Of a DNA stretch of 64,000 bases, positions 27,188-36,040 are shown piece after piece. Position 1 is the stretch's first letter. Each line of letters starts with the position of its first letter. Location: NCBI RefSeq assembly GCF_014697475.1, contig NZ_JACJRV010000001.1, forward strand, positions 124,001 through 188,000. The letters run 5' to 3'. The DNA comes from Nostoc sp. FACHB-152. GTDB taxonomy: Bacteria > Cyanobacteriota > Cyanobacteriia > Cyanobacteriales > Nostocaceae. The notes under the pieces were generated by a model. That model worked only from the letters and a program-made list of their open reading frames with translations. It ran no database searches and had not been told where the DNA came from. Both the position numbers and the translations under genes were made by a program.

Positions 27188-29173
27188 ATGATATTTCTCG
27201 AACTCGTTCTACAAAACTTTGGCCCCTACGCTGGGAAACAAGTAATCAATCTTGACCCAAGAATTGCAGATAATCCTCATCCAATTATTTTGTTGGGAGG
27301 GATGAATGGTGGCGGAAAAACAACATTAATGGATTCTATACGCCTTGCATTATATGGACAGCGCGCTCAATGTTCAACGCGGGGTAATTTAAGTTATAGT
27401 GATTTTTTAACCCAATGCGTTAATAGTAAAGCAACCCCTGCTGAAAAAACCCGAATAGAATTACTGTTTGAACATATTGAAGACGATAAACCAGTCAAAT
27501 ATCGAATTGTACGCTATTGGGAAAAAAACCCTAAAGATGGTAAAGATACATTAGGAATTTTAGGTGATGATGACACTTGGCCAGAGTCTTTAGTAAACAT
27601 CTGGGATGACTATATAGAAAATCTCTTACCGTTAGGCATTTCTAATTTATTCTTATTTGATGGTGAACAAGTTAAGGAACTGGCGGAACAGGAAACACCA
27701 CCACCAATTGTTATTGAAGCTATTCGCGGACTATTAGGTTTAGAGTTAGCAGATAAATTAACGGTAGATTTAGATATTTTAATCAATCGCAAACGTAAAG
27801 AACTCGCCGACACTAAAGATTTAGCTGACTTAGAAGAAATTGAAAAAAAGTTAAGCCTACAGCAAGAAGATTACCAAGTTATAGAAGAGAAGTTAGCAAT
27901 ATTTAAAAGTCAAGTTGAGGAATTAGAAATAATTCAGCGAGAAGCTTTAGATAAATTTGTTTCTGAAGGTGGTAAAATTGCACGCGATCGCAGTCACTTA
28001 GAACAACAACAAAAAGAAAAAAATCACACAGCAGAGACTATCAGACAATCAATGATTGAATTAGCTGCTGGTGCTTTACCGTTGGCGTTAATTCCTAATT
28101 TAATAAGTCAAGTACAAGCACAAGGAACACAAGAATTTCGTTATCAACAGATACAGTTAGCTAGAGATGTATTAATTGAAAGAGATCAACGCCTACTGGA
28201 ATGGTTGAGTCAATTAAAAATTAATTCAGAACAAGTTGATAAAATACAATCCTTTTTAACAGAAGATGCTGACAATTTATATACAGGTTACTCTCAAGCA
28301 GACGCGCCTTGGTTAGAAGCTGATGAGGAAAGTTTGACTCAGCTAGATAATATTAGATACCATTTGCAAAATGCTAGAGTTTCTGCAAAGCAGCAATTAG
28401 CTAATCTAAAAAGCATAGAAGAAGAACTAATTGTATTAGCAAGACAAGTGCAGACAGCCGCCGAACCAGAAGCTTATCAAAAGCTGCGTGAGGCTGTGGA
28501 AAAAGCACAAAATCAAGTTGTTCAAGCTAAGGCTAACTATGAAACTACTCGCCGCAATTTAGCTGAATTAGCGGAAACTATTGAAAAAACCAAGAAAGAA
28601 TTAAGAGAATACACAGATAAAAATATTGATAGTAAAAATAGAGAACATATTATTACCTCCGCAACCAAAGTTCAAGAAACACTTAAAGTTTTTCGGGAAA
28701 AATTAACTCTGCGAAAACTGAATAAATTAGAGGAAGAGGTGAAGAATTGTTTTCTCTACCTACTGCATAAATCTGACTTAGTATTTCGCATTGCTATTGA
28801 TACTAAAACCTTCGCCTTATCTCTGTTCGATTTTGATGGTAAACCAGTTCCTAAACATCGCTTGTCGGCTGGTGAGAAGCAATTACTGGCGATTGCTTTC
28901 CTCTGGGGACTAGCCAAAGTCTCTGGACTACGTTTACCCATAGCAATTGACACACCCCTCGGTAGACTCGACTCTTCCCACCGCCAAAACCTAGTAGAAA
29001 AATACTTCCCTGCCGCTAGCCATCAAGTAATTTTGCTTTCTACTGATACAGAAATTGGTAAAAAAGAGGTTGAGACACTACGGAAAAATGAAGCGATCGC
29101 TCGCGAATACCTCCTCAAATACGACTCATCCACCCGTCAAACAACAGTTATGGAAAATCAATATTTTTGGTAG
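27188..29173 (+). CDS. dndD: DndD, phosphorothioation ATPase
   Basis: 661 residues, close to the usual DndD length. Walker A GGMNGGGKTT at 37-46, coiled-coil arms from about 190 to 520, ABC-like signature LSAGEKQLLAIAF near 557, and Walker B LRLPIAIDTPLGRLD near 580-595. Opening LVLQNFGPYAGKQ is typical of DndD. It works with DndC and DndE in putting sulfur in the DNA backbone and is thought to supply ATP-driven DNA opening or nicking. No cysteine hook is present in the coil, unlike the DndD-like protein at 18719. dndE follows after a toxin remnant. Confidence 0.93.
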   Translation: MIFLELVLQNFGPYAGKQVINLDPRIADNPHPIILLGGMNGGGKTTLMDSIRLALYGQRAQCSTRGNLSYSDFLTQCVNSKATPAEKTRIELLFEHIEDDKPVKYRIVRYWEKNPKDGKDTLGILGDDDTWPESLVNIWDDYIENLLPLGISNLFLFDGEQVKELAEQETPPPIVIEAIRGLLGLELADKLTVDLDILINRKRKELADTKDLADLEEIEKKLSLQQEDYQVIEEKLAIFKSQVEELEIIQREALDKFVSEGGKIARDRSHLEQQQKEKNHTAETIRQSMIELAAGALPLALIPNLISQVQAQGTQEFRYQQIQLARDVLIERDQRLLEWLSQLKINSEQVDKIQSFLTEDADNLYTGYSQADAPWLEADEESLTQLDNIRYHLQNARVSAKQQLANLKSIEEELIVLARQVQTAAEPEAYQKLREAVEKAQNQVVQAKANYETTRRNLAELAETIEKTKKELREYTDKNIDSKNREHIITSATKVQETLKVFREKLTLRKLNKLEEEVKNCFLYLLHKSDLVFRIAIDTKTFALSLFDFDGKPVPKHRLSAGEKQLLAIAFLWGLAKVSGLRLPIAIDTPLGRLDSSHRQNLVEKYFPAASHQVILLSTDTEIGKKEVETLRKNEAIAREYLLKYDSSTRQTTVMENQYFW

Positions 29174-29230
29174 AAAATATCATTGATAAATTTGAGGTAA
29201 GCAACATATTTACAATTAGAAACAGTATTT

Positions 29231-29350
29231 TTATGTTTTCAAATTCGTTCTTTAGATCCAAACCGCTTTCCTGCTGACCCATCTGGTAAGCTTACTGAGT
29301 CCAAAATAGTGGAAGTGGAAACGGCGGTTCGCTATTGTTTGGGTTTATGA
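29231..29350 (+). pseudogene. MazF/PemK toxin C-terminal remnant
   Basis: The frame reads FQIRSLDPNRFPADPSGKL then VETAVRYCLGL and TGA. This is the C-terminal third of cyanobacterial PemK/MazF endoribonuclease toxins. The frame is closed by a stop at 29198 and has no start, so the catalytic N-terminal part and any antitoxin gene are gone. It sits between dndD and dndE and shows that a toxin-antitoxin module once occupied this point or was carried here by a rearrangement. Confidence 0.7.
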
Positions 29351-29395
29351 CCGAAAACCATCTTAATGTCTGTAAAAATTATTATTAACAAACTT

Positions 29396-29782
29396 ATGGA
29401 ATCACCCATCGAAAGAATTAAACTTTCCCAAACAGCCAAAGACCAACTGCAAAAACTTAAACGAAACACCAAAATTGACCAATGGAATATTCTTTGTCGT
29501 TGGGCGTTTTGTCGTTCTCTCGCTGAACCAACTCCACCCTCACCCGTTCCTATTGTTTTAGATAGCAACGTCGAAATGACTTGGCGTGTGTTTGGTGGGG
29601 AAATGTCTGATATTCTTCTCCTCGCCCTCAAACAACGCTGCCACAATGACGGCTATGATACTGACAAAGAAACCTTAGTAACGCAATTCCGCCTGCACTT
29701 ACATCGCGGTATTGGTTATCTAGCAGGCGATCCTAATATTAAGAAAATTGAAGATTTAATTGAATTGGTAATAAAAGATTGA
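29396..29782 (+). CDS. dndE: DndE, phosphorothioation protein
   Basis: 128 residues from the ATG at 29396 (MESPIERIKLSQTAKDQLQK); an ATG 10 codons upstream is possible. The pattern IERIKLSQTAKDQL, then WNILCRWAFCRSL and HLHRGIGYLAG, is diagnostic of DndE. DndE forms a tetramer and binds nicked DNA in studied systems. It completes the dndBCDE set; dndA is absent. It is separated from dndD by about 220 bases with a MazF remnant, an unusual gap because dndD and dndE are normally adjacent. Confidence 0.92.
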   Translation: MESPIERIKLSQTAKDQLQKLKRNTKIDQWNILCRWAFCRSLAEPTPPSPVPIVLDSNVEMTWRVFGGEMSDILLLALKQRCHNDGYDTDKETLVTQFRLHLHRGIGYLAGDPNIKKIEDLIELVIKD

Positions 29783-29844
29783 AAGAATATGAGTTGATAA
29801 TTGACTTTTCACGTATGTTTCAAGTATTCGTAAAACTGGGGTGC

Positions 29845-30156
29845 TTATTGACCAAGATGGCGATTTTCTTCAATAAAGTCTTCAATTACATCTTTGGCTT
29901 CTAGAAGACTTGCACCTGTTTCTTGACGATATAGCTTCATAGCTTCAATCTTGTTTCTCGGATCAAGCGCTATTGCTTGGATTCGCTCTGAAAGTCTAGA
30001 TGGAACCTCAATTTCTAATCGTTCCATAATCAACTTTAAATAAAGTTTTGTTCGATATGTGTTGTGTTCAATTCGTTTAATCCTTGCCTCATTGTTAAAG
30101 ACAGTAGTAACTGCAACCATTGTCAAGAAAGAGTAGAGCATAACTTCCCATCCCAT
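29845..30156 (-). CDS. Membrane-anchored protein with L7/L12-like C-terminal domain
   Basis: 103 residues. An N-terminal hydrophobic helix (about residues 3-20) is followed by a linker with conserved-looking basic residues and a C-terminal segment KIEAMKLYRQETGASLLEAK plus DVIEDFIEE, which matches the C-terminal fold of ribosomal protein L7/L12 (the KI-x-VIK-x-R-x2-TGLGLKEAK pattern). Such stand-alone domains occur in cyanobacterial proteins of unknown role. It is convergent with dndE and is probably unrelated to phosphorothioation. Confidence 0.65.
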   Translation of the reverse strand: MGWEVMLYSFLTMVAVTTVFNNEARIKRIEHNTYRTKLYLKLIMERLEIEVPSRLSERIQAIALDPRNKIEAMKLYRQETGASLLEAKDVIEDFIEENRHLGQ

Positions 30157-30376
30157 GATTAACCTCTATATTTTTTAGCAGGAGTCATAAGTTTTCTACC
30201 CAAATATTTAAGCTATCCTCATGGATAAACATCTTAATCAATCAAGTTAGCATTGATACCATGATTAGGCAACAAACAACTTGCAACTAGGTGGTGTAAA
30301 AATTCTTGTAATGACTAACAGTCGTCCCCAACCGTGTGCTTCATTTATTTGAAAGTGCTGTTGTTAACTGAATATT

Positions 30377-31825
30377 ATGCCTGAAGCGTTAGAAATCGAT
30401 CGCCATCGAGCTGCGATCGCTCGCACAGAAATCTCTCGCCCTGTAAGATTAGCCATAGAATGGTCAATACTTAATCAGGACACTAGTTTTTTTGACTACG
30501 GCTGCGGTTACGGTGGTGATGTGCAGCGAGTCGGAAACCTTGGCTATACCAGTACAGGCTGGGATCCTTACTATTACCCTAATCAACAGATTACTCCTGC
30601 TGATGTTGTTAACTTGGGTTACGTTATCAACGTCATTGAAGATATCGAAGAACGTAACCAAAGCCTCATCAAAGCTTGGGAACTCACGCGCAAAGTTTTA
30701 ATTGTGGCTGCACAAGTATTAATTAACGCTCCCAGCAAAGCGCAACTCGCTTACAATGACGGCATTGTGACTAGCCGTAATACCTTTCAAAAATATTACG
30801 AACAAGAAGAACTAAAAAAATATATTGATGAAGTTCTAAACGTTGATGCGGTTCCGGTTGCGCTTGGCGTTTATTTTGTATTCCGCGCCGAAGCCGAAAA
30901 AGAAAGTTTCAAAGCCATCCGCTTCTTTTCGCGCACCTCTACACCGCGAGTTCGCATCCCGACAAAGCGGTTTGAAGACTATCAAGAACAACTTGCACCC
31001 TTGATGGCATTTTTCACCAAACGCGGTAGATTACCTGTCAAAGGTGAATTAGAAAACGCACAAGAACTACTGAGCGAATTTGGTAACTTTCGCCGCGCCT
31101 TTGCTGTTGTCTTACAAGCCACCGATGAAGCAGAATGGGATGCGATCGCCTATCGTCGTTCTTTAGATATTCAAGTTTACCTTGCCCTTACCCACTTTGA
31201 TAAACGCCCCAGATTTTCCCAACTAGCCCCAGAAATGCGCCATGACATCAAAGCCTTTTTTGGTAGCTACGAAGAAGCTTGCGAAGTCGCTGACCAAAAA
31301 CTATTTAGTTTAGGTAGACCAAAAGTTGTGCAAACAGCCTGCGAAAAAAGCAAAATTGGTAAACACACGCGTGGCGCGCTTTACGTCCATGTTTCCGCCC
31401 TTGCAGTCCTCGATCCCTTACTCCGCATTTACGAAGGTTGTGCCAGCCGTACTATTGGGCGTGTTGATGGTGCCACACTGATTAAATATAACCTTGACCA
31501 ACCGCAAATATCCTACTTATTTTATCCAGACTTCGATACAGACCCGCATCCTGCCCTCAAAGCCAGTATCACGATTGACTTAAAAACTTTATATGTTACT
31601 CACCGAGACTATGCGAATAGGGCAAACCCGCCTATTCTGCACCGTAAAGAAACCTTTGTTACACCTAACTATCCACAATACGAAGAATTTGCTAAACTCA
31701 CCCAACAAGAACAGCAATTAGGTTTACTCAAACAAAAAAGCGATATTGGTACTCGTGACGGTTGGGCAAAATGCCTTGCTGCACACAAAGTAGAAATTCG
31801 GGGACATACAGTTTATGCAAATTAA
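30377..31825 (+). CDS. DNA phosphorothioation-associated putative methyltransferase
   Basis: 482 residues. Motif I FFDYGCGYGGDV near 38-49 and the motif IV-like NLGYVINVIEDIEER near 78-92 mark an AdoMet-dependent methyltransferase. The phrase RHRAAIARTEISRPVRLAI at the start and the long C-terminal region fit the family annotated as Dnd-related methyltransferase, found beside dnd genes. The target may be DNA near phosphorothioate sites, but this is inference. It ends the island: the next gene, 14 bases downstream, is a housekeeping-type permease. Confidence 0.82.
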   Translation: MPEALEIDRHRAAIARTEISRPVRLAIEWSILNQDTSFFDYGCGYGGDVQRVGNLGYTSTGWDPYYYPNQQITPADVVNLGYVINVIEDIEERNQSLIKAWELTRKVLIVAAQVLINAPSKAQLAYNDGIVTSRNTFQKYYEQEELKKYIDEVLNVDAVPVALGVYFVFRAEAEKESFKAIRFFSRTSTPRVRIPTKRFEDYQEQLAPLMAFFTKRGRLPVKGELENAQELLSEFGNFRRAFAVVLQATDEAEWDAIAYRRSLDIQVYLALTHFDKRPRFSQLAPEMRHDIKAFFGSYEEACEVADQKLFSLGRPKVVQTACEKSKIGKHTRGALYVHVSALAVLDPLLRIYEGCASRTIGRVDGATLIKYNLDQPQISYLFYPDFDTDPHPALKASITIDLKTLYVTHRDYANRANPPILHRKETFVTPNYPQYEEFAKLTQQEQQLGLLKQKSDIGTRDGWAKCLAAHKVEIRGHTVYAN

Positions 31826-31839
31826 AAAATTATTAAATT

Positions 31840-33135
31840 ATGGAATCAAATAAATCGTTGTTACGAGTTTTTGGTAGCCCAAAAATGGGGGCTTTATTAT
31901 TGCTAGGGTTTTCGTCAGGACTACCTTTATATTTAACAAGTCAGACATTACAAGCATGGTTAACCAAAGAAGGAATTGGCTTGGCAGCGATCGCCGCTTT
32001 TAGTTTAGTAAAATTACCTTACTCTCTCAAGTTTCTCTGGTCGCCTTTACTAGATAGATTTGTACCGCCTTTTTTGGGACGGCGACGCGGCTGGCTGGTA
32101 ATTACACAAGTAGGATTACTCTTAGCTATTGCTGCAATGGCTATGCAGAACCCATCCCAAGGACTACAACCCTTAGTAATTGCTGCTGTAGCCGTTGCTT
32201 TCTTTAGTGCCAGCCAAGACATTTTAGTTGATGCCTACCGCACTGATGTAGTCGAAGTACAAGAAACAGGTGCAGCAGCATCGATTTACCTTTTAGGTTA
32301 TCGTCTGGCCATTCTGGTGACGGGTTACGTAACTCTGTTTTTAGCAGACAGAATGCCCTGGCAAGCTGTTTACTTATTAATGTCACTTCTGATGTTGATG
32401 GGTGTGGTAACTTCTATTTTTGCACCAGAACCAGTTTTACGCGATCGCCCACCTCAGACTTTGTACGCGGCGGTGAAATTACCCTTCAGCGAATTTTTTC
32501 AGCGTCATGGCTGGCTACAAGGATTTCTCATCCTAGTTTTTATTGTGATTTACAAGTTGGGCGATTCTCTACTTAAAAATGTCTCTACACCATTTTTGTT
32601 AGACAAAGGCTTACATTTTACACAAACCGACATAGCATTTCCTGGCGGATTAGGAATTTTTGCCACTATTGTTGGTACTTTAGCAGCAGGAGCTATCATG
32701 ACCAAAATTGGTGTGAATAGAGCCTTGTGGATATTCGCCATCCTGCAAGCTGTAGGCAACCTCGCTTTCTTTGCTTTAGCAGTCGTTGGTAAAAATTACT
32801 ATCTCATGTTGGCGGCTGTGAATACTGAACAATTTTGTGCTGGCTTAGAAACAGCTGCCTTTGTGGCATTCTTAATGAGTCTTTGTAATCAAAGATTTTC
32901 TGCTACTCAATACGCTTTACTATCAAGTCTACAGGGTTTTAGTAGAGATATTCTCACAGCACCAGCAGGGGTATGGGCCCAAACCACTGGTTGGTCTTTC
33001 TTCTTCCTGCTGACAGCAATAGCCGCTTTACCAGGGCTGTTGCTACTACCATTTTTTGCCCCTTGGAATCCTAAACCAGTGACAGTAGTAAATAGACCAG
33101 GAATTGATGACGAGGATGTATGGGAACCCAAGTAG
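31840..33135 (+). CDS. AmpG-like MFS permease (muropeptide transporter family)
   Basis: 431 residues with about 12 spans. FGSPKMGALLLLGFSSGLPL and the loop KFLWSPLLDRFVPPFLGRRR, with VDAYRTDVV, are typical of AmpG, which brings anhydro-muropeptides into the cell for cell-wall recycling. The substrate in cyanobacteria is not established. It starts 14 bases after the Dnd methyltransferase and overlaps the next gene by 16 bases, so the unit may be cotranscribed with the end of the island. Confidence 0.85.
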   Translation: MESNKSLLRVFGSPKMGALLLLGFSSGLPLYLTSQTLQAWLTKEGIGLAAIAAFSLVKLPYSLKFLWSPLLDRFVPPFLGRRRGWLVITQVGLLLAIAAMAMQNPSQGLQPLVIAAVAVAFFSASQDILVDAYRTDVVEVQETGAAASIYLLGYRLAILVTGYVTLFLADRMPWQAVYLLMSLLMLMGVVTSIFAPEPVLRDRPPQTLYAAVKLPFSEFFQRHGWLQGFLILVFIVIYKLGDSLLKNVSTPFLLDKGLHFTQTDIAFPGGLGIFATIVGTLAAGAIMTKIGVNRALWIFAILQAVGNLAFFALAVVGKNYYLMLAAVNTEQFCAGLETAAFVAFLMSLCNQRFSATQYALLSSLQGFSRDILTAPAGVWAQTTGWSFFFLLTAIAALPGLLLLPFFAPWNPKPVTVVNRPGIDDEDVWEPK

Positions 33136-33524
33136 TGATTATTGTTGGTACATTTGTTCTTTTACTTATAGGGTTGTTACTTGGCTATGTCCTGTCACAA
33201 TTAGTGCTAGGATTTTTGACTTTTAACCTCCTCACCTTTTTCGGCACACTCAGCCTAATTTTGATTTTTGGGACACTTTATTATGTTTTATTTTGGCAGT
33301 TGCGTCGGGAACAATCTCCGGTAGCACCAGAAAATATGTCCGCAACAGCAATTAGCGATCGCATCACCGACAATCAACTCAAAAACAAGCTAATTGCTAA
33401 GTTAGATGGTGATACTGCCGCAGCTGAACGCTTAATTGAACAGGCAAAACAAAATTATCCTGGGATGCCAGAAAATTGGTACTGTGAACGAGTTATCGAT
33501 GATTTGGAACGCGAGCAGAGTTAG
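33120..33524 (+). CDS. Conserved small membrane protein
   Basis: 134 residues. Two hydrophobic spans (about residues 5-30 and 33-60) are followed by a charged cytosolic domain with LKNKLIAKLDGDTAAAERLI and ending NWYCERVIDDLERE. That tail pattern is shared by many cyanobacterial hypothetical proteins. The start codon lies within the end of the AmpG-like gene, so they are translationally coupled. No function can be assigned. Confidence 0.75.
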   Translation: MGTQVVIIVGTFVLLLIGLLLGYVLSQLVLGFLTFNLLTFFGTLSLILIFGTLYYVLFWQLRREQSPVAPENMSATAISDRITDNQLKNKLIAKLDGDTAAAERLIEQAKQNYPGMPENWYCERVIDDLEREQS

Positions 33525-33622
33525 TTTTGTGTTATCCATACCCAAATATCGATAAAATTAAGTCAAGTAAAATTTACAAATCTTTAGCTAGGTACTAAAT
33601 CCTAGACTGTTGTAACTCCCAT

Positions 33623-33802
33623 ATGGCTATATTTCGTCAATACATTGCCCCTTTTCTAGTACTTTTAGTATTCATCGTGGCTCTAGTAGCAGTCAGCGCC
33701 CGCATCTTTTTACCTTCTGACATGGCCGCACCCGCACCCATTGAAGAAACTGGAGTAATTGTGCCAACTACTGTTAATGATTTGTTCACCCTCAGCAAAT
33801 AA
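33623..33802 (+). CDS. 59-residue single-span membrane protein
   Basis: MAIFRQYIAPFLVLLVFIVA begins a short protein with one strong hydrophobic span (residues 9-29), then a lumenal or periplasmic tail PAPIEETGVIVPTTVNDLF. The stop is 1 base before the GTG of the GNAT gene, which supports a real gene in an operon with it. The product is not recognised. Confidence 0.6.
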   Translation: MAIFRQYIAPFLVLLVFIVALVAVSARIFLPSDMAAPAPIEETGVIVPTTVNDLFTLSK

Positions 33803-33803
33803 A

Positions 33804-34382
33804 GTGTCTGAGCAACTACTACCAGGGTATTTAATTCGTCGCGGCTCAACATTAGAGCGATCGCTCCTAGTTAAGTTCATGCAAAAAACTTACCAGGAGC
33901 GATTTCCACAACAAGATTTTGCCCACCTCGCCCGCACAGTTGAGCAGTATTTATCGAAAGATACGCCCTTGTGGTGGGTGGATGTCGAGGAGGCAGGGGA
34001 GCAGAGGAGCGAGGGAGCAGGGGAGCAGGGGAGCAGGGGAGCAGAAGAAGTAAACAACCTTGATTCCTCCTTGTCTCCCTCGCCTACCTTGTCCCCTCCA
34101 TCCCCCGTGGCCTGCCTTTGGGTGGGAAATGCGGTAGATCAAGTGAGTGGCGATCGCCATGCCCACATATTTCTGCTTTACGTCGTCCCAGAACATCGGC
34201 GGCGGGGTATTGGTAAAGCATTGATGCAATATGTAGAAAACTGGGCAATAGAAAGAGGCGATCGGCAAATCGGCTTACAAGTTTTTCAATCCAACCAACC
34301 CGCCTTAAATCTTTACAATCAACTTGGTTATCAAACTCAATCTCTGTGGATGCTGAAAGAACTTTCAGTTAAGAGGCAATAG
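33804..34382 (+). CDS. GNAT acetyltransferase with an in-frame heptamer repeat
   Basis: 192 residues from a GTG at 33804, directly after the previous stop; the longer frame from 33759 would overlap that gene. The N-terminal half LLPGYLIRRGSTLERSLLVKF and the C-terminal acetyl-CoA-binding motif VVPEHRRRGIGKALM with LGYQTQSLWMLKEL are a RimI-like GNAT. Residues about 63-82, between WWVDVEE and CLWVGNA, are low complexity (GEQRSEGAGEQGSRG) and encoded by a heptamer array, lengthening a loop between two core strands. The substrate is unknown. Confidence 0.8.
   Translation: MSEQLLPGYLIRRGSTLERSLLVKFMQKTYQERFPQQDFAHLARTVEQYLSKDTPLWWVDVEEAGEQRSEGAGEQGSRGAEEVNNLDSSLSPSPTLSPPSPVACLWVGNAVDQVSGDRHAHIFLLYVVPEHRRRGIGKALMQYVENWAIERGDRQIGLQVFQSNQPALNLYNQLGYQTQSLWMLKELSVKRQ
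33990..34050. repeat. Heptamer array inside the GNAT reading frame
   Basis: Tandem AGGGGAGC-type units (GGAGCAGGGGAGCAGGGGAG and variants), normally intergenic in these genomes, lie inside the acetyltransferase gene without breaking its frame. A complementary C-rich stretch follows at about 34074-34105. Confidence 0.8.
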
Positions 34383-34659
34383 TCAATGGACTTCTTGCAG
34401 AAGTCGGTTAAAGGGGAAAGGGGAAGGGGGAAAAAGGCAGAAAAACCTTTAACCCTTACCCTTTAACCTTTTCCCCAAACCTATTCTTTGTTCAAAATGC
34501 TTATCCGAACCGTATTGCCTAACCTAAGCACCCCTATTTTCCAAACAAATCAAACGATGGCGAACATAAAGTGTACAATAATCTAGCAAATACCTATTGG
34601 GCGTAGAATTATTGGCACGGGGGGTTATATTTAAATCCCACTTGGCATCTAAATTAAGT

Positions 34660-35418
34660 ATGTATGACGACGATGACCTCAGCCTACTCGATCCAGACGT
34701 AGAGCTAGAAAGCCCACTTGATAAAATGGAGCCACTTACTGCTGAGTCAGAAGTGGCCAAGCCTAACCCAGAAGTGATGTTAGCCCTTCTGGAAAATCCG
34801 CAACCGCAGCAGAGAATGCTGGCGGCGCGTGCTTTTTGCGATTTGGAAGATGAACGGGCTACCCCCTTACTCATTGGCCTGTTAACCGATTCCTGTCCTT
34901 TGGTGCGCGTGAGTGCAGCTTATGGTATCGGGCGAAATCCCAGCAAAGAAGCTGTAGAACCTTTAATTAGCCAACTCAACCAAGATTGGAATGGCTATGT
35001 ACGCAAAGGAGTAGTTTGGGCATTGGGTAATTGCCGCGATCGCCGTTGTTTAGCACCCTTAGCCGATGCTTTAAGAACAGATATTTCTGCCGTGCGTTTG
35101 TGGTCGGCTAGTGCTTTAGCACAAATGGCAGATGTAGGTTACGAAGCAATTATTGGCGCGATTCCATGCCTAATTGAAGCTTTAGTCCAAGACCCAATCC
35201 CCGCAGTACGGAGTAATAGTGCTTGGGCAATTGGACAGTTATGCAAAGAACTGCCATCGAATATAGTTTATGCCACAGCTATTGATGCTTTAATTCAAGC
35301 CTTTGCCGAAGACCAAGATTTGGGAGTCAGAGAAGATGCCAAAGCTGCACTACTCGGCGTAGGCGACCCTCGCGGCTTACAGCTAATTGAAACTTTGGAA
35401 CAAGAAGGATGGTTTTAA
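34660..35418 (+). CDS. HEAT-repeat protein
   Basis: 252 residues from the ATG at 34660 (MYDDDDLSLLDPDVELESPL); a GTG-like upstream extension to 34597 is not conserved in character. An acidic N-terminus (1-50) precedes five to six HEAT/PBS-lyase-like repeats, for example RMLAARAFCDLEDERATPLL, VRVSAAYGIGR and VRKGVVWALGNCRDRRCLAPL with aromatic WALG elements. Such proteins are scaffolds; related repeats occur in phycobilisome lyases, but catalytic lyase features are not evident here. Confidence 0.82.
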   Translation: MYDDDDLSLLDPDVELESPLDKMEPLTAESEVAKPNPEVMLALLENPQPQQRMLAARAFCDLEDERATPLLIGLLTDSCPLVRVSAAYGIGRNPSKEAVEPLISQLNQDWNGYVRKGVVWALGNCRDRRCLAPLADALRTDISAVRLWSASALAQMADVGYEAIIGAIPCLIEALVQDPIPAVRSNSAWAIGQLCKELPSNIVYATAIDALIQAFAEDQDLGVREDAKAALLGVGDPRGLQLIETLEQEGWF

Positions 35419-35481
35419 TCTGGTCAATAGTCAATAGTCAACAGTAATGTTTGACTTTTGACCATTGACCCTTGACAAAAT

Positions 35482-35895
35482 TCACTTATTTTCCGGTGCT
35501 GGCTTGATTAAGTTGAGGTCGTAAGGACGTTCAATATCATCCTCACCCAAATACTCACCGTTTTGAATTTCCAAAATCACTAAAGGAATTAAACCTGGGT
35601 TTTCTACTTTATGTAGTGTTGCTGCTGGAACATAAGTGGATTCATTCCGGTTAAGCAAAACTTCCGTCTCTCCACAAGTTACCTTGGCTACACCAGAGAC
35701 TACAACCCAATGTTCATTGCGGTGATAATGGATTTGTGGCTTGATACCATGCCTAGGCTTAATTTCCACGCGACTAATTCTGTAACTCTCTCCCTCTTCA
35801 ATCACCTCCACATTGCCCCAGTATCTCGCGCCTGAATGGGAAGAAGATTCAGTGCTGCTAGGTTGATCGTTGTGATCATTTTGAGTCATAACCAA
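35482..35895 (-). CDS. Cupin, mannose-6-phosphate isomerase type II-like
   Basis: 137 residues. GARYWGNVEVIEEGESYRIS, HYHRNEHWVVVSGVAKVTCG and LHKVENPGLIPLVILEIQNG form the cupin barrel found as the C-terminal domain of bifunctional mannose-1-phosphate guanylyltransferase/phosphomannose isomerase. The metal ligands HYHRNEHW are intact. It may interconvert fructose-6-phosphate and mannose-6-phosphate for polysaccharide synthesis. Monocistronic. Confidence 0.85.
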   Translation of the reverse strand: MVMTQNDHNDQPSSTESSSHSGARYWGNVEVIEEGESYRISRVEIKPRHGIKPQIHYHRNEHWVVVSGVAKVTCGETEVLLNRNESTYVPAATLHKVENPGLIPLVILEIQNGEYLGEDDIERPYDLNLIKPAPENK

Positions 35896-36000
35896 ACGTT
35901 TTTACTAGACGACTATTACTATTGTTCAGTAAGAAGAGTGTAAATGAGTTGACAATATGCCATATTTTTGATTTATTTTTTCAACTACTTACTGAATAAA

Positions 36001-36040
36001 CTATAGGATTCCGGTTTGATTACTGAACATACTTGTGTAG
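36001..36040 (+). repeat. CTATAGGA dispersed element, copy 2
   Basis: CTATAGGATTCCGGTTTGAT followed by TACTGAACATACTTGTGTAG. It matches 52396-52435 closely and 5236-5276 (inverted) more loosely. It lies in the 353-base gap between the cupin and HD genes; the rest of the gap shows PAS-gene debris near 36195 and nothing else. Confidence 0.7.
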
